This document shows, piece by piece, positions 47,408 to 56,631 of a DNA stretch of 64,000 bases. The notes below the pieces were generated by a model, which saw nothing but the letters and a program-made list of their open reading frames with translations, was not told where the DNA came from and ran no database searches. Origin of the DNA: Amycolatopsis sulphurea. Its GTDB lineage: Bacteria > Actinomycetota > Actinomycetes > Mycobacteriales > Pseudonocardiaceae. The stretch is taken from contig NZ_PDJK01000002.1 in assembly GCF_002564045.1 (NCBI RefSeq), positions 2,046,001 through 2,110,000 on the forward strand, in the 5' to 3' direction. The translations under genes and the position numbers were made by a program. Numbering within the stretch: the stretch's first letter is position 1; the number at the start of each line of letters is the position of its first letter.

Positions 47408-48309
47408 GCGTGTTCTCCCTTCACCACTGCATTCACCCAGGCCTGCGCGTCGAGAAAGTCCTGGTTGCCCGCACCCGGTTCCACCGTGGCCGGCACCCCG
47501 TCCGCACGCGGGTGCGAGCCGAGGAACCGCAGCTGGCAACGGCGGCGCAGGGCACTCAACGCGTCCACGATCCGGGGCTCGGCCACATGCCCCTCGAAGT
47601 CGATGAAAAACCGGTACTCGCCGAAGCTGTCGCGGACCGGCCGGGCGTCGAGCCGGGTCAGGTTGATCGCCCGGCTCGCCAGCTCGGCCAGCAGCTGGGC
47701 CAGCGTCCCGGTCCGGTTCTCCGCGGCGGCGACGATCGAGGTGCGGTCGGCGCCGGTCGGCGCCGGCAGCTCGCCGGGACGGCGTACCAGCAGGAACCGG
47801 GTCTGCGCGTCATCGACGTCCGCGATCCCGGTGACCAGCTCTTCGAGCGGATAGTGCTCGATGGCCACGGGCGCGGACACCGCCGCGTCGAAAGTGCCCT
47901 CCACCACGCCGACCGCGGCGGCCGCGGTGGACGACGAGGCGACCGCGGTGGCGTCCGGCAGGTTCGCTTCCAGCCATTCGCGGACCTGCGCCAGCGCGTG
48001 CGGATGGCTGGCCACGGTGCGTATCTCCGCCTGACCGGGTCGAGTGAGCACACTGAACCGGATGGGCAGCACCGCCTCCGCCACGGCGACCAGCGCCGGA
48101 CCGTCGCTGAGCCCGTCCAGCGTGGCGGGCACCACGCCTTCCACGGAGTTCTCGATCGGGATGCACGCGGCATCCGCACCGCCCTCGCGCACCGCGGCGA
48201 GCGCGAGCCGGATGGTCTCGTAAGGAGTGAGGTCCGCTCCCGGCGCGAGCGCGCGAGCGGCCTGTTCGGTGAACGTGCCCTGAGGGCCGAAGTACGCGAT
48301 CCGCAACAC
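47404..48309 (-). CDS. pheA: Prephenate dehydratase
   Basis: The 301-residue enzyme converts prephenate to phenylpyruvate in phenylalanine synthesis. It starts VLRIAYFGPQGTFTEQAA. IPIENSVEGVVPATLDGL and DDAQTRFLLVRRP (the catalytic TRF triad near residues 170-173) mark the dehydratase domain. A C-terminal ACT domain (about 185-270: GTLAQLLAELASRAINLTRLDARP, EYRFFIDFEGH) is expected to sense phenylalanine. GTG 48309 agrees with family length. The downstream histidine phosphatase overlaps by four bases. Confidence 0.95.
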   Translation of the reverse strand: MLRIAYFGPQGTFTEQAARALAPGADLTPYETIRLALAAVREGGADAACIPIENSVEGVVPATLDGLSDGPALVAVAEAVLPIRFSVLTRPGQAEIRTVASHPHALAQVREWLEANLPDATAVASSSTAAAAVGVVEGTFDAAVSAPVAIEHYPLEELVTGIADVDDAQTRFLLVRRPGELPAPTGADRTSIVAAAENRTGTLAQLLAELASRAINLTRLDARPVRDSFGEYRFFIDFEGHVAEPRIVDALSALRRRCQLRFLGSHPRADGVPATVEPGAGNQDFLDAQAWVNAVVKGEHA

Positions 48310-48407
48310 GAGCCTCAGGCTACTGACCGCCCAAGTGGCGGTTTTCACTCGGACAGCCGGTACCGGCACTGGTTACGCCGGGTGGCGTTTTTTGCCATGC
48401 TGAAGCG

Positions 48408-49031
48408 GTGACCGCCGAATCGGGCACACGCACCGGGCATGGGGAGGACGCCTCGCCGGATTCGCCCCGAACGCCGGAACTGGTGTTGTGCGCCGTCGAT
48501 GAACCCCTCGCCACGGCGTGGTCCGCCGTGGTGGCCGGCCTGGACGGCCCGGTCCGGGTGCATCACGGGTCGGTGCTCGACGTGGTCGCGCAGGCCGTGG
48601 TCAGCCCGGCCAACTCCTACGGCTGGATGCGAGGCGGGATCGACGCGGTGTATGCCCGCGCGTTCCCCGGCATCGAGCAGAGCGTGCGGAGCGCGATCCT
48701 CGCTTCCTACGGCGGTGAGCTACCGGTCGGCGAGGCGGTGATCGCGCCGACCGGGGAGTCCGAACCAGCCTGGCTGATCAGCGCGCCGACCATGCGCGAG
48801 CCCGCCGAACGGCTGCCCGCGGACACGGTGCACCCCTATCTCGCCGCGCGTGCGGTGTTCCTGCAATGGCGCCAAGGCAAGCTGGAACAGGGCCCGGTGC
48901 GCGACGCAGTACGCACCATCGCGATGCCGGGACTCGGCACCGGCGTCGGCGGTGTCGAACCGGCGACCTGCGCACGGCAGGTGGCCGCGGCGTGGCAGGA
49001 AGTATTCGGTCAGAACGGTCACTCGCGGTGA
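48408..49031 (+). CDS. Macro-domain protein
   Basis: The 207-residue protein begins [18 protein letters not shown] macro domain runs from about residue 30 to the end: [37 protein letters not shown] is the ADP-ribose-binding core, [11 protein letters not shown] and [14 protein letters not shown] supply the phosphate loop. Macro domains bind or hydrolyse ADP-ribose and related NAD-derived ligands. The N-terminal 25 residues are likely disordered. GTG 48408 is the start; it is divergent from pheA and 124 bp before coaA. Confidence 0.88.
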   Translation: MTAESGTRTGHGEDASPDSPRTPELVLCAVDEPLATAWSAVVAGLDGPVRVHHGSVLDVVAQAVVSPANSYGWMRGGIDAVYARAFPGIEQSVRSAILASYGGELPVGEAVIAPTGESEPAWLISAPTMREPAERLPADTVHPYLAARAVFLQWRQGKLEQGPVRDAVRTIAMPGLGTGVGGVEPATCARQVAAAWQEVFGQNGHSR

Positions 49032-49155
49032 ACCACTCCGGCTCCCGCCGACCCGCGTGCAACACATCACAGCGCGTTCACACCCGGTAAGCCCTACGGT
49101 TGAACCTGCGTTACGGAAGACGGAGCCAGCGCAGGCGACGGCCGAGGAGTGTGCG

Positions 49156-50088
49156 ATGCCACGGGTCCGTGAACTGAGTCCCTATGTCGAGTTGCACCGG
49201 GAGCAGTGGCGGGAGCTGCGCAGCTCCACCCCGCTCCCGCTGACGGCGGACGAGCTGGTGCGGTTGCGCGGGCTCGGTGAGCAGATCGATCTCGCCGAGG
49301 TCGCCGACGTCTACCTGCCGCTCTCCCGGCTGATCAATTTGCAGGTCAAGGCCCGCCAGCAGCTGTACGAGGCGACCACCACGTTCCTCGGCGAGGACTG
49401 CCTGAGCACCAAGGTGCCGTACGTGATCGGCGTCGCGGGCAGTGTCGCGGTCGGCAAGTCGACCACCGCCCGGATCCTGCGCACGCTGCTCGCCCGCTGG
49501 CCCGACCACCCGCGGGTGGACCTGGTGACCACCGACGGGTTCCTCTACTCACGTGCCGAGCTGACCCGGCGTGGCATCATGCACCGCAAGGGTTTCCCGG
49601 AAAGCTACGACCGCCGCGCCCTGTTGCGCTTCGTGACCGAGGTGAAATCCGGCGCCGAGCACGTGGCCGCACCGGTGTACTCGCACCTGGCCTACGACAT
49701 CCTGCCCGACCAGGAGCAGGTGGTGGCACACCCGGACATCCTGATCGTCGAGGGCCTGAACGTGCTCCAGCCCGGTCCCCGGCTGACCGTGTCCGACCTG
49801 TTCGACTTCTCCATCTACGTGGACGCGCACACCAGCGACATCGAACGCTGGTACGTCGAACGGTTCCTGAAGCTGCGGCACACCGCGTTCGCCGATCCGG
49901 CCTCGCACTTCCACCACTTCGCCGGCCTGGCCGACGACGAGGCCCGAGAAGAGGCTCGGCATCTGTGGCGCACGATCAACGAACCGAACCTGATGGAGAA
50001 CATCAAGCCCACCCGCCCGCGTGCGACGCTCGTGCTGCGCAAGGACGCGGATCACACGATCAACCGGGTGCGCCTGCGCAAGCTGTGA
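49156..50088 (+). CDS. coaA: Pantothenate kinase, type I
   Basis: The 310-residue enzyme phosphorylates pantothenate in the first step of coenzyme A synthesis. It begins [17 protein letters not shown]. The P-loop is [16 protein letters not shown] (near residues 90-105). [54 protein letters not shown] and FFHHFAGL-like motifs follow as in E. coli CoaA (316 residues). GAGGAGTGTGCG precedes ATG 49156; an upstream in-frame extension has no support. In related organisms coaA is feedback-inhibited by CoA at the enzyme level. Confidence 0.96.
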   Translation: MPRVRELSPYVELHREQWRELRSSTPLPLTADELVRLRGLGEQIDLAEVADVYLPLSRLINLQVKARQQLYEATTTFLGEDCLSTKVPYVIGVAGSVAVGKSTTARILRTLLARWPDHPRVDLVTTDGFLYSRAELTRRGIMHRKGFPESYDRRALLRFVTEVKSGAEHVAAPVYSHLAYDILPDQEQVVAHPDILIVEGLNVLQPGPRLTVSDLFDFSIYVDAHTSDIERWYVERFLKLRHTAFADPASHFHHFAGLADDEAREEARHLWRTINEPNLMENIKPTRPRATLVLRKDADHTINRVRLRKL

Positions 50089-50250
50089 CCGGCTCACCCA
50101 CATGCCTCCCGTCAGCCTCAAGGAGGACTTGATCGGGGGATTCTCCGCCGATTGGCCACCCTGTTCGTAACCACTTGGCCGATACCGGTCGAACCCCTGG
50201 AAAAGCGACCCTGAACAGGTAACCGACCCCGCCAGGAAGGGGAGGCCCCG

Positions 50251-50397
50251 ATGTTCACGATCGTGCTGACGTGGGTAGGCGCCGTGCTCGGCTTGACACT
50301 GCTGGTGGCGATGGCCGCCGGCGCGTTCGTCGTCGACTTCGACGAGGCGCTGCGCGAACGGCGGCTGCGGTCGCCGGAGCCGGTGGCCGACCACTGA
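50251..50397 (+). CDS. Small single-helix membrane protein
   Basis: A 48-residue ORF starts MFTIVLTWVGAVLGLTL behind an excellent ribosome site (AAGGGGAGGCCCCG). One membrane helix covers residues of about 3-28. A charged cytoplasmic tail (DFDEALRERRLRSPEPVADH) follows. It lies between coaA and the 515-residue gene, with about 160 bp of upstream DNA for a promoter. It is too short for family assignment but the translation signals support it. Confidence 0.65.
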   Translation: MFTIVLTWVGAVLGLTLLVAMAAGAFVVDFDEALRERRLRSPEPVADH

Positions 50398-50458
50398 GGG
50401 CGACCGGGCCGCGCGCAACCGCGGACCCCCGGCGACGCCCGGCGGGGGATGGACGACG

Positions 50459-52006
50459 ATGTCCGGCATGAGTCCGGTCAGCCGCGCCCGCAAGAAGAGT
50501 TCCCCACCTGCCAGTCCCAGTGTCAACGGCCTGTTCAAGGACGTACTGCGGGACTTCTCCGCGGTCGCCGCGGAGCCCGGCCCGTTCGACGTCGAGCTGC
50601 TCGCCTCCGAAGTGATCGGTCAGTGGACCGAAGCGGACCCCGAGGAGCGGCTCGGGCTGGAACTGATCGCGTTCGCGCAGCGCAAGATCACCCCTGGCGC
50701 GGCTGCGCTGCTGGCCGCGTTGCAGGTGCTCGCGGAGACCGCGGAAGAGCGCGCCGCGGCTGCCGAGGCGCTCGCCGTCGTGCTCGGCCGCGGCATCCCG
50801 GAGCCGGAATGGACCGGTGAGATCGGTCAGGTGACGGTCGGCGAATGCTGGCGCACCGGCGACGTCTACGGCGACGAGTCGTCGCTGCTGTGCGAGTTCT
50901 CCCGCGGCGAAGCGGCCCTCGGCCTGCTCGCGCTGCTCGACTTCACCGAGGGCGGCCGGGTGCGCGACCTCGTGGTGATCGAGGAACCGCACGAGGTGCT
51001 GGCCGAAATGCGCAGCCAGGCCGAGGAGGACCGCGACCTGGTGGTCTTGGACAAGGTCGAACCGGTCGACGCGCGCCGGCTGCTGGCGAACGGGATCGCC
51101 ACCACCGATGCGCTGGCCGAACCGGACGTCGGCGAGGACTACGCGCGGTTCCATGCCGTCGCGCTGGCCTGGTGCCGCTGCCTGCCCGAGCCGCCCATCG
51201 CGGACGCCCCGGCCGCGTGGTCACCGGCGCAGCGCACCGAGGCCGTCGACCTGTTCCTTGCCGAAGCAGACCTCGACGACCCCGAATCCGGCCGCGAAAT
51301 CGCCCGTCTGCTGGTCGAGCACAGCTGCCGCACCGAACCCGCCGACCCGCTGCGGGTCGGCCCGGAGAAGCTGGCGCGCTTCCTGGAGTCCTTACTGGAC
51401 GGCGAAACCGAGCTGGAAGACGAGGACGCCGTCGCCCCGGTCATGCTGGCCTGGGCCGCCTGGGGCGCGCGCCGCGGTGGGCTGTCCGACGTGGCCGCAA
51501 GCGCGCTCGTCGAGGACGTCACCGAGTACCTGAGCGAGTACCTGGCCGACGAGGAGGACGAGGACTTCAGCGACTATCTCGACGGCACCGAGTCCACCGA
51601 GGAAATCCTCGCCGTGGTCGAGCGCCGCCGTTTCGCCGTGCCGGAAACCGACACCGTGATCGGCGACGAGGAGCTGACCGACCTGGACCCCGGCGACCCG
51701 GAACAGCGCCGCCTGCTGGTGATCGGCGCCCACCCGGAGTACCACGAATCCCTGGCCGCGGAAGAGTTCGACGGCACCGACGGCCTGCGCCTCGCCCTGG
51801 AAACCTCGGTGGTGGACCAGCTGTGGGACGACGAGCCCGCCGAAGTGTGGGCGGCCGCGCAACGCCTGACCGCCGCCGGCGCGACCCGTGAGGAAACGCT
51901 GGACCGGCTGGTGGCGGCCCTGGAAAGCCAGCTGGCGGAGACCGAGGAAGACGACCGTCTCGACTACGATCTCGACGGCTATCGCGAGGCCCTCCGCCAG
52001 TTCTGA
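50459..52006 (+). CDS. Acidic actinobacterial protein of unknown function
   Basis: The 515-residue protein begins MSGMSPVSRARKKSSPP. After a basic 20-residue start it is strongly acidic and helical, with many Asp/Glu runs (EYLADEEDEDFSDYLDGTES near 362-381 and ETEEDDRLDYDLDGY near the C-terminus). A middle region around residues 100-180 looks beta-rich (QVTVGECWRTGDVYGDES). No catalytic motif, membrane helix or signal peptide is visible. A second ATG three codons on is also possible. It follows the small membrane ORF by 61 bp. I do not recognise the family beyond a broad actinobacterial character. Confidence 0.8.
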   Translation: MSGMSPVSRARKKSSPPASPSVNGLFKDVLRDFSAVAAEPGPFDVELLASEVIGQWTEADPEERLGLELIAFAQRKITPGAAALLAALQVLAETAEERAAAAEALAVVLGRGIPEPEWTGEIGQVTVGECWRTGDVYGDESSLLCEFSRGEAALGLLALLDFTEGGRVRDLVVIEEPHEVLAEMRSQAEEDRDLVVLDKVEPVDARRLLANGIATTDALAEPDVGEDYARFHAVALAWCRCLPEPPIADAPAAWSPAQRTEAVDLFLAEADLDDPESGREIARLLVEHSCRTEPADPLRVGPEKLARFLESLLDGETELEDEDAVAPVMLAWAAWGARRGGLSDVAASALVEDVTEYLSEYLADEEDEDFSDYLDGTESTEEILAVVERRRFAVPETDTVIGDEELTDLDPGDPEQRRLLVIGAHPEYHESLAAEEFDGTDGLRLALETSVVDQLWDDEPAEVWAAAQRLTAAGATREETLDRLVAALESQLAETEEDDRLDYDLDGYREALRQF

Positions 52007-52684
52007 TCCCTTGGTTTCGCCGGACAGCCCGGGTATCCCGCTCTCAAGAGGACCCGGGCTGTCTACTGTGGACAGGGGTCGTCCGAACCGGACAACCTGT
52101 ACCGCAGTAGCTCTGCCCGCGACTCCGTCCCCACTCCTGCTCTCGGCGCCGAGCCTGCTCCCGCTTGGGGGTATCCCGCGCCCTGGTCCCAGCCCGGGTC
52201 AAGGCCTCCGCCAGGCCTGACCCCTCGGACGGCCCGAATACCCCGCTCTCACAGGGACCCGGCCCAGGGGTGTCGGCAAGGTCGGTATGAGGCGCCCTGC
52301 GCAGTCCGCGGAGGTCCGTGAAGGGCCCCTTCACGGACTCTGAGTCTGTGAAGGGCCCCTTCACAGACCCGAGACAGGTCCGGCGCACACCACGAGGTGG
52401 TCGCGCAACTCGAACACCTCCGCATCGCCCGCTGCCGGGCGAAATCGACGACGATGGCAGGCACCGTCGATGATGACGCGGCCGCCACGGCACTCTGCTG
52501 ATCACGGGTCCTCGACCGACTTTGCCGGGCCCCGGGGACCGGCCCGTCCACTGTGGACATAGCGGTCGCCCGGCCGGACAACCTGTACCTCAGTAGCTCT
52601 ACCCGCGACTCCGGCTCTACTCCCGCCCGCGGCGCCGATCCTGCTTGGATATCCCCCGGGTCAACGCCTCAGCCTCTTCAGCCG
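52007..52684. other. 678-bp intergenic repeat zone
   Basis: No gene is supported here. A degenerate direct repeat (about 52,061-52,215 and 52,547-52,675) shares blocks such as CCGGACAACCTGTACC and CAGTAGCTCT. Between them lies the doubled palindrome at 52,318-52,364, preceded by GGTGTCGGCAAGGTCGGTAT, which resembles DNA at the prophage junction. The zone separates two convergent genes and probably holds their terminators. Confidence 0.7.
52318..52364. repeat. Doubled GTGAAGGGCCCCTTCAC palindrome, second locus
   Basis: GTGAAGGGCCCCTTCAC lies at 52,318-52,334 and again at 52,348-52,364, joined by GGACTCTGAGTCT. It is the same architecture as 37,647-37,693 with one mismatch in the arms. Confidence 0.85.
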
Positions 52685-53971
52685 TCAAGCCGTCGCTTTC
52701 GGCAGCGCGATCCGGGCCGCCCGGATCTCCGCGACCAGCCGCGTCTTGCGCCGGTGCACGGTCACCAGGTCGGCCAGGTACCCGGTGAACTCCTCCGCCG
52801 TACCGGTCCGTTTGTGCAAGCTGCGCAACTTTTTCAGGTGCCTGGCCGCCTCGCGGTAGGCCTGCGGGTCCTTCTGCTCGATGAGGTACTCGATCCGGTT
52901 GCGGTACACCGGGATCACCTCGTCCGGATGCGTGCCCTCCCGCACTTCGGCCAGTTCCAGCCGGCATTCGGGGGACGCGCCGAACCGTTGCCACGCCCGC
53001 CAGGCCTCGTCCGGCCGGCCCTCGGCAAGCAACGCTCGGACGAGTTCGCCGGCCCGTTCCTCCCCGTCGGTCGCACGTTCCCGCAAGCGGGCTACCGCGG
53101 AAACCCGTTGCACGGCCCAGACTCCGGCCTCGATCGCCACAGACCGCAAGGCGGCGTAGGTATCCGAGCCGGGCTGCTCGTCGAATTCCTTGCGCCGCAA
53201 CAGAACGACGTCCGCCACCGGATCAGGTTTGTGCGGGGTGAGCGCACGGGCCGCGTGCGCGATGGCCTCGCTGTGCCGTCCCGCCGCCCGCAGCACTCGC
53301 ACGATCTTCAGGCTGACCTCGACCCGCGGCGGTTTGGCGGAGAGGATCGCGACGAGCCCGTCGACGTCGCCGCGTACCTCGGCGACCTCCTCCTGCAGCC
53401 GCTGCGCAACGGCCAGCCGGTGCCCGGCAGGCTCTCCGGCGAGTACCTCGTCCACAGTGGACTTTATCCGCGCGGTACCCCCTTCGCCGAGCGCGCCGGA
53501 GAAGTCGGCCAGCTCGATCACCAGCCGCCCTTCGAAGGAGACTTCGAGAATCCAGTCGGCGAGCTGCTCGGGATCAGGCGGCCGCGCCGCACACGCCCGC
53601 GCGTACAACGCGACCGCACGCTCCAGCCGTTCCCCGAGGTCGCCGGAGGGATCACCGTGCCGCTCCAGCATCCCGGCGATGTCCTCGACCGCACGACGGG
53701 CAAGCGGCGCGAGATCCGCCCGGCTGCCGGCGTCCAGCAACCGGGCCACGGTGTCCAGCACGGCCCCGGTTTTGGCCCCGTAGTCCGGATCGGATCCTGC
53801 CGTGTCCAGCAACCGGTGCGCCTCGCTGACGTCTCCGGATTGGGTCGCCGCCCGCAACTCGAGCGAATGCCGTAGCTCAGGGTCACGCCGGGCCTGGGCG
53901 TACAGCAGGTCGGCAAGCGTCCCCACGTCCAAGCCACGCAGGTAGGACCTCAAATCGGGGGGACCGCTCAC
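52685..53971 (-). CDS. Helical-repeat protein of unknown function
   Basis: The 428-residue protein begins VSGPPDLRSYLRGLDVG. It is built from helical pairs resembling TPR or HEAT units throughout (for example LADLLYAQARRDPELRHSLELRAA, KIVRVLRAAGRHSEAIAHAARAL, EAWRAWQRFGASPECRLELAEVR). The pattern resembles the C-terminal part of actinobacterial SWIM zinc-finger proteins, but no SWIM motif is present. GTG 53971 is chosen; a GTG two codons upstream and longer frames have no ribosome site. It is divergent from the MazG-like gene with 91 bp between. Confidence 0.72.
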   Translation of the reverse strand: MSGPPDLRSYLRGLDVGTLADLLYAQARRDPELRHSLELRAATQSGDVSEAHRLLDTAGSDPDYGAKTGAVLDTVARLLDAGSRADLAPLARRAVEDIAGMLERHGDPSGDLGERLERAVALYARACAARPPDPEQLADWILEVSFEGRLVIELADFSGALGEGGTARIKSTVDEVLAGEPAGHRLAVAQRLQEEVAEVRGDVDGLVAILSAKPPRVEVSLKIVRVLRAAGRHSEAIAHAARALTPHKPDPVADVVLLRRKEFDEQPGSDTYAALRSVAIEAGVWAVQRVSAVARLRERATDGEERAGELVRALLAEGRPDEAWRAWQRFGASPECRLELAEVREGTHPDEVIPVYRNRIEYLIEQKDPQAYREAARHLKKLRSLHKRTGTAEEFTGYLADLVTVHRRKTRLVAEIRAARIALPKATA

Positions 53972-54062
53972 AGCAACAGTCTGCCGTATCGGGCCGAGCG
54001 CGCGTGTGGGCCAACGGCGTAGTCTTTTCGGCCCAGCCGCACACCCGTGGTAGTCAGATCCG

Positions 54063-54383
54063 GTGACTCTCGACGATCTGACCCAGCGCCTCCGTGACTT
54101 CGCCGCCGCCCGCGACTGGGAGCCCTTCCACACCCCGAAGAACTTGACCATGGCGCTTTCCGGCGAAGTCGGCGAACTGACCGCCCTGTTCCAGTGGCTG
54201 ACCCCGGAGGAATCCGCGGCCTGGCGCACCGACCCGGCCCGCGAGTTCAACGTCGAAGACGAGATCGCCGACGTCACGCTGTATCTGCTCCGCCTGGCCG
54301 ACGTACTCGGCATCGACCTCATCGCCGCCGCGAACGCCAAGGTCGACCGCAACGAGAAGCGGTTCCCGCCGTTACCGCGGTGA
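54063..54383 (+). CDS. MazG-like nucleotide pyrophosphohydrolase
   Basis: The 106-residue protein begins VTLDDLTQRLRDFAAAR. It matches the dCTPase/RS21-C6 branch of the all-alpha NTP pyrophosphatases: FHTPKNLTMALSGEVGELTALFQWL with the first ExxE pair, and EDEIADVTLYLLRLADVLGID with the second ExxD pair. It removes pyrophosphate from (d)NTPs to sanitise the pool. GTG 54063 is close to a TAGTCAGAT -10-like box, so it may be leaderless. The response regulator gene follows 62 bp later. Confidence 0.9.
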   Translation: MTLDDLTQRLRDFAAARDWEPFHTPKNLTMALSGEVGELTALFQWLTPEESAAWRTDPAREFNVEDEIADVTLYLLRLADVLGIDLIAAANAKVDRNEKRFPPLPR

Positions 54384-54445
54384 GCTGCCGGTGGCCTGCC
54401 CCACCACCGGCAGACGCAGTGCCCCGGCCCCCGTAACCTGGAGAT

Positions 54446-55072
54446 ATGCCGATCCAGGTGCTGCTCGTCGATGATCACGAACTGGTCCGGAGGGGGTTGC
54501 GCGACCTCCTCGGGGACGAGGCGGACATCGAGGTCGTCGCCGAGGCCGGGGGGGTCGAGGAGGCACTCGCGGTCGCCATGCACCTGGAGCCGGACGTCGC
54601 CGTGGTCGACGTACGGCTCGGGGACGGCGACGGCATCACCCTGTGCCGGGAGCTGCGATCCAAGTCGAACCCGCCCGCCTGCCTGATGCTGACCGCGTTC
54701 GACGACGAGGAGGCGATGGTCGGCGCGATCATGGCCGGCGCCTCGGGTTACCTGCTCAAGCAGGTCCGCGGCCAGGACGTGGTCAACGCCGTGCGTGAAG
54801 TGGCCGCCGGCCGGTCGCTGCTCGACCCGGTGAGCACTGCCCGCGTGCTGGACAAGCTGCGCCACCCGCCCACCGACGAGCTGTCCGCCCTCACCGACCG
54901 CGAACGCGACGTTCTGGAGCTGATCGGCCAGGGCCTGTCCAACCGCGAGATCGCCGAACGCCTGTTCCTCGCGGAGAAGACGGTCAAGAACTACGTCACC
55001 TCGGTACTGGCCAAGCTCGGTATGCAACGTCGCACCCAGGCCGCCGCGTGGATCGCCCGCCGCGGCAAGTGA
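54446..55072 (+). CDS. NarL/DevR-type response regulator
   Basis: The 208-residue protein begins MPIQVLLVDDHELVRRG. The receiver domain has acidic DD near residues 8-9, the phospho-acceptor Asp in VAVVDVRLGDGDG near 54, and the Thr/Lys switch residues (LMLTAF, YLLKQV). A LuxR-type HTH follows (LTDRERDVLELIGQGLSNREIAERLFLAEKTVKNYVTSVLAKLG, in outline residues 145-190). Length and tail resemble DevR/DosR-like regulators. The likely partner is the GAF histidine kinase at 59,033-60,445. Its stop overlaps the next gene start (TGATG). Confidence 0.92.
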   Translation: MPIQVLLVDDHELVRRGLRDLLGDEADIEVVAEAGGVEEALAVAMHLEPDVAVVDVRLGDGDGITLCRELRSKSNPPACLMLTAFDDEEAMVGAIMAGASGYLLKQVRGQDVVNAVREVAAGRSLLDPVSTARVLDKLRHPPTDELSALTDRERDVLELIGQGLSNREIAERLFLAEKTVKNYVTSVLAKLGMQRRTQAAAWIARRGK

Positions 55073-56631
55073 TGGCCGAAAACGGCACCCCCCCCCCGTT
55101 GTTCTGGCGAAAAGTACCGGTCGATCGCGATTACGACCACTGGCTCACCTACCAGGTACAGCGCCGCGTCCTGGTGGTCGCACGCACGGTCACCACGCTG
55201 ACCCGGCTGCTCGACATCCACTCACTGTTCGAGGACGACCACCGGGTTCAGGTCGCATTCACCTTTGACGATCGCAGCCGGGCGATCTTCGCCGCCGGTC
55301 TGGAGGAATTCCTCGCCACGCTGGAGGCCACGCTGCTGCCCTGGGAGCAAGCCGTGGATACGCCGTTCGACCTGGCCGTGGCCGCAAGCGAAAATGACGC
55401 GCTGGACAAGCTGACCTGCCCAGTTCTGCTCGTCCCGCACGGGATCGGCCACCAGAAGTTCTACCCGGACAGCACCACGGTCTCCGGCCTCAACCCGGAC
55501 CGGCTGCGCGGCGAACACGTGCGGGTCGGCCTGTCGCACGCCAACCAGCTGGGCCGCCTCGAACCCGCCGCGGCCGCGCGGGCCGTCGTGATCGGCGATC
55601 CCTGCCATGACCGGATGCTGGCGAGCACGCACCGGGTGCCGCACTTCCGGCGGGTACTCGGGATCAGCGCCCGCAAGCACGTGGTACTCGTGTCAACTTG
55701 GGGACCGCAGTCCTTGATCGGCACGGATCCGCTTCTGCCACAACGGTTTCTGTCCGAACTTCCGCTGGACGAGTACCAGGTGAGCCTGGTGCTGCATCCG
55801 GGAGTCTGGTCGGCGCACAGTCCACATCAGATCCGGGCGAACCTGGCCACCACGATGCGCGCCGGACTCACCGTGATTCCCCCGCAGCACGGCTGGCAGG
55901 CAACCATCCTGGCGGCGGACGTCTGCGTTGCCGACTGCGGATCGATGCCGCTCTACGCGACGGCCGCGCGGGTTCCGGTGATTCTCGGCAGCCCGGTCGC
56001 GGATACGGTGGTCCCTGGCTCACCGCTGGCGAACCTGATTGCTGCGGCGCCCCAGCTCGGACCTGGCCCACTCTCCGGTCAGCTCGACGACGCGATCGCC
56101 GCCGGACCGATCGACGACGTGGCCGGGCAGGCGGTGGAATACCCGGGCAAGTGCGCGGAAATCCTGCGGCCCCTGCTGTACGAAACGCTCGACCTCCCCG
56201 CACCGCAGTGGCCTGCGGTGTTCCCGCCCGTCGCCGATCCGGCACCGGAGCGTCAGCCGGTCACCGCGTTCCGCGTCGGAGTCGCTGCCGACGGCCACAC
56301 CGTGACCCGCTTCCCCGCCGCCGTCCCCGGCCCACCACTACCCGGCCAGCACGTGGTCGCGCACGCCGAACTCGCCACACTGTCCGAATTGGAGAGTGCG
56401 AGCGTGGTGTACCGGGAAGCCGCCGACGACTTCCCTTCCTGGGCGCAGGCAACCGCGCGGCAACGTCCGCACGCCCGGCTCATCGCCGAAACCGCACCCG
56501 GCATCTGTCGCTTGTGGACAAAAGGCCAGGTGGTGGAACTCCCCGGCCCCGAGCCACTGGTCACCGCGTCGCGCGCGCACTGGCGGGTCGTGCGCCGCTT
56601 GCCATTGACCGGCGAAATTCAGATCCCGTAG
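55072..56631 (+). CDS. Glycosyltransferase-like (GT-B fold) protein, unknown substrate
   Basis: The 519-residue protein begins MAENGTPPPLFWRKVPV. Residues of about 120-360 have the look of a GT-B or CDP-glycerol glycerophosphotransferase-like fold: PVLLVPHGIGHQKFYPDS, VVIGDPCHDRML, KHVVLVSTWGPQSLIG, VSLVLHPGVWSAHSPHQIR, ADVCVADCGSMPLYATAARVPVILG. The last 100 residues are a separate beta-rich domain. No signal peptide or membrane helix. The ATG overlaps the response regulator stop, so the two are in one operon. Its 3' end overlaps the convergent STAND gene by 13 bp. The family assignment is tentative. Confidence 0.65.
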   Translation: MAENGTPPPLFWRKVPVDRDYDHWLTYQVQRRVLVVARTVTTLTRLLDIHSLFEDDHRVQVAFTFDDRSRAIFAAGLEEFLATLEATLLPWEQAVDTPFDLAVAASENDALDKLTCPVLLVPHGIGHQKFYPDSTTVSGLNPDRLRGEHVRVGLSHANQLGRLEPAAAARAVVIGDPCHDRMLASTHRVPHFRRVLGISARKHVVLVSTWGPQSLIGTDPLLPQRFLSELPLDEYQVSLVLHPGVWSAHSPHQIRANLATTMRAGLTVIPPQHGWQATILAADVCVADCGSMPLYATAARVPVILGSPVADTVVPGSPLANLIAAAPQLGPGPLSGQLDDAIAAGPIDDVAGQAVEYPGKCAEILRPLLYETLDLPAPQWPAVFPPVADPAPERQPVTAFRVGVAADGHTVTRFPAAVPGPPLPGQHVVAHAELATLSELESASVVYREAADDFPSWAQATARQRPHARLIAETAPGICRLWTKGQVVELPGPEPLVTASRAHWRVVRRLPLTGEIQIP

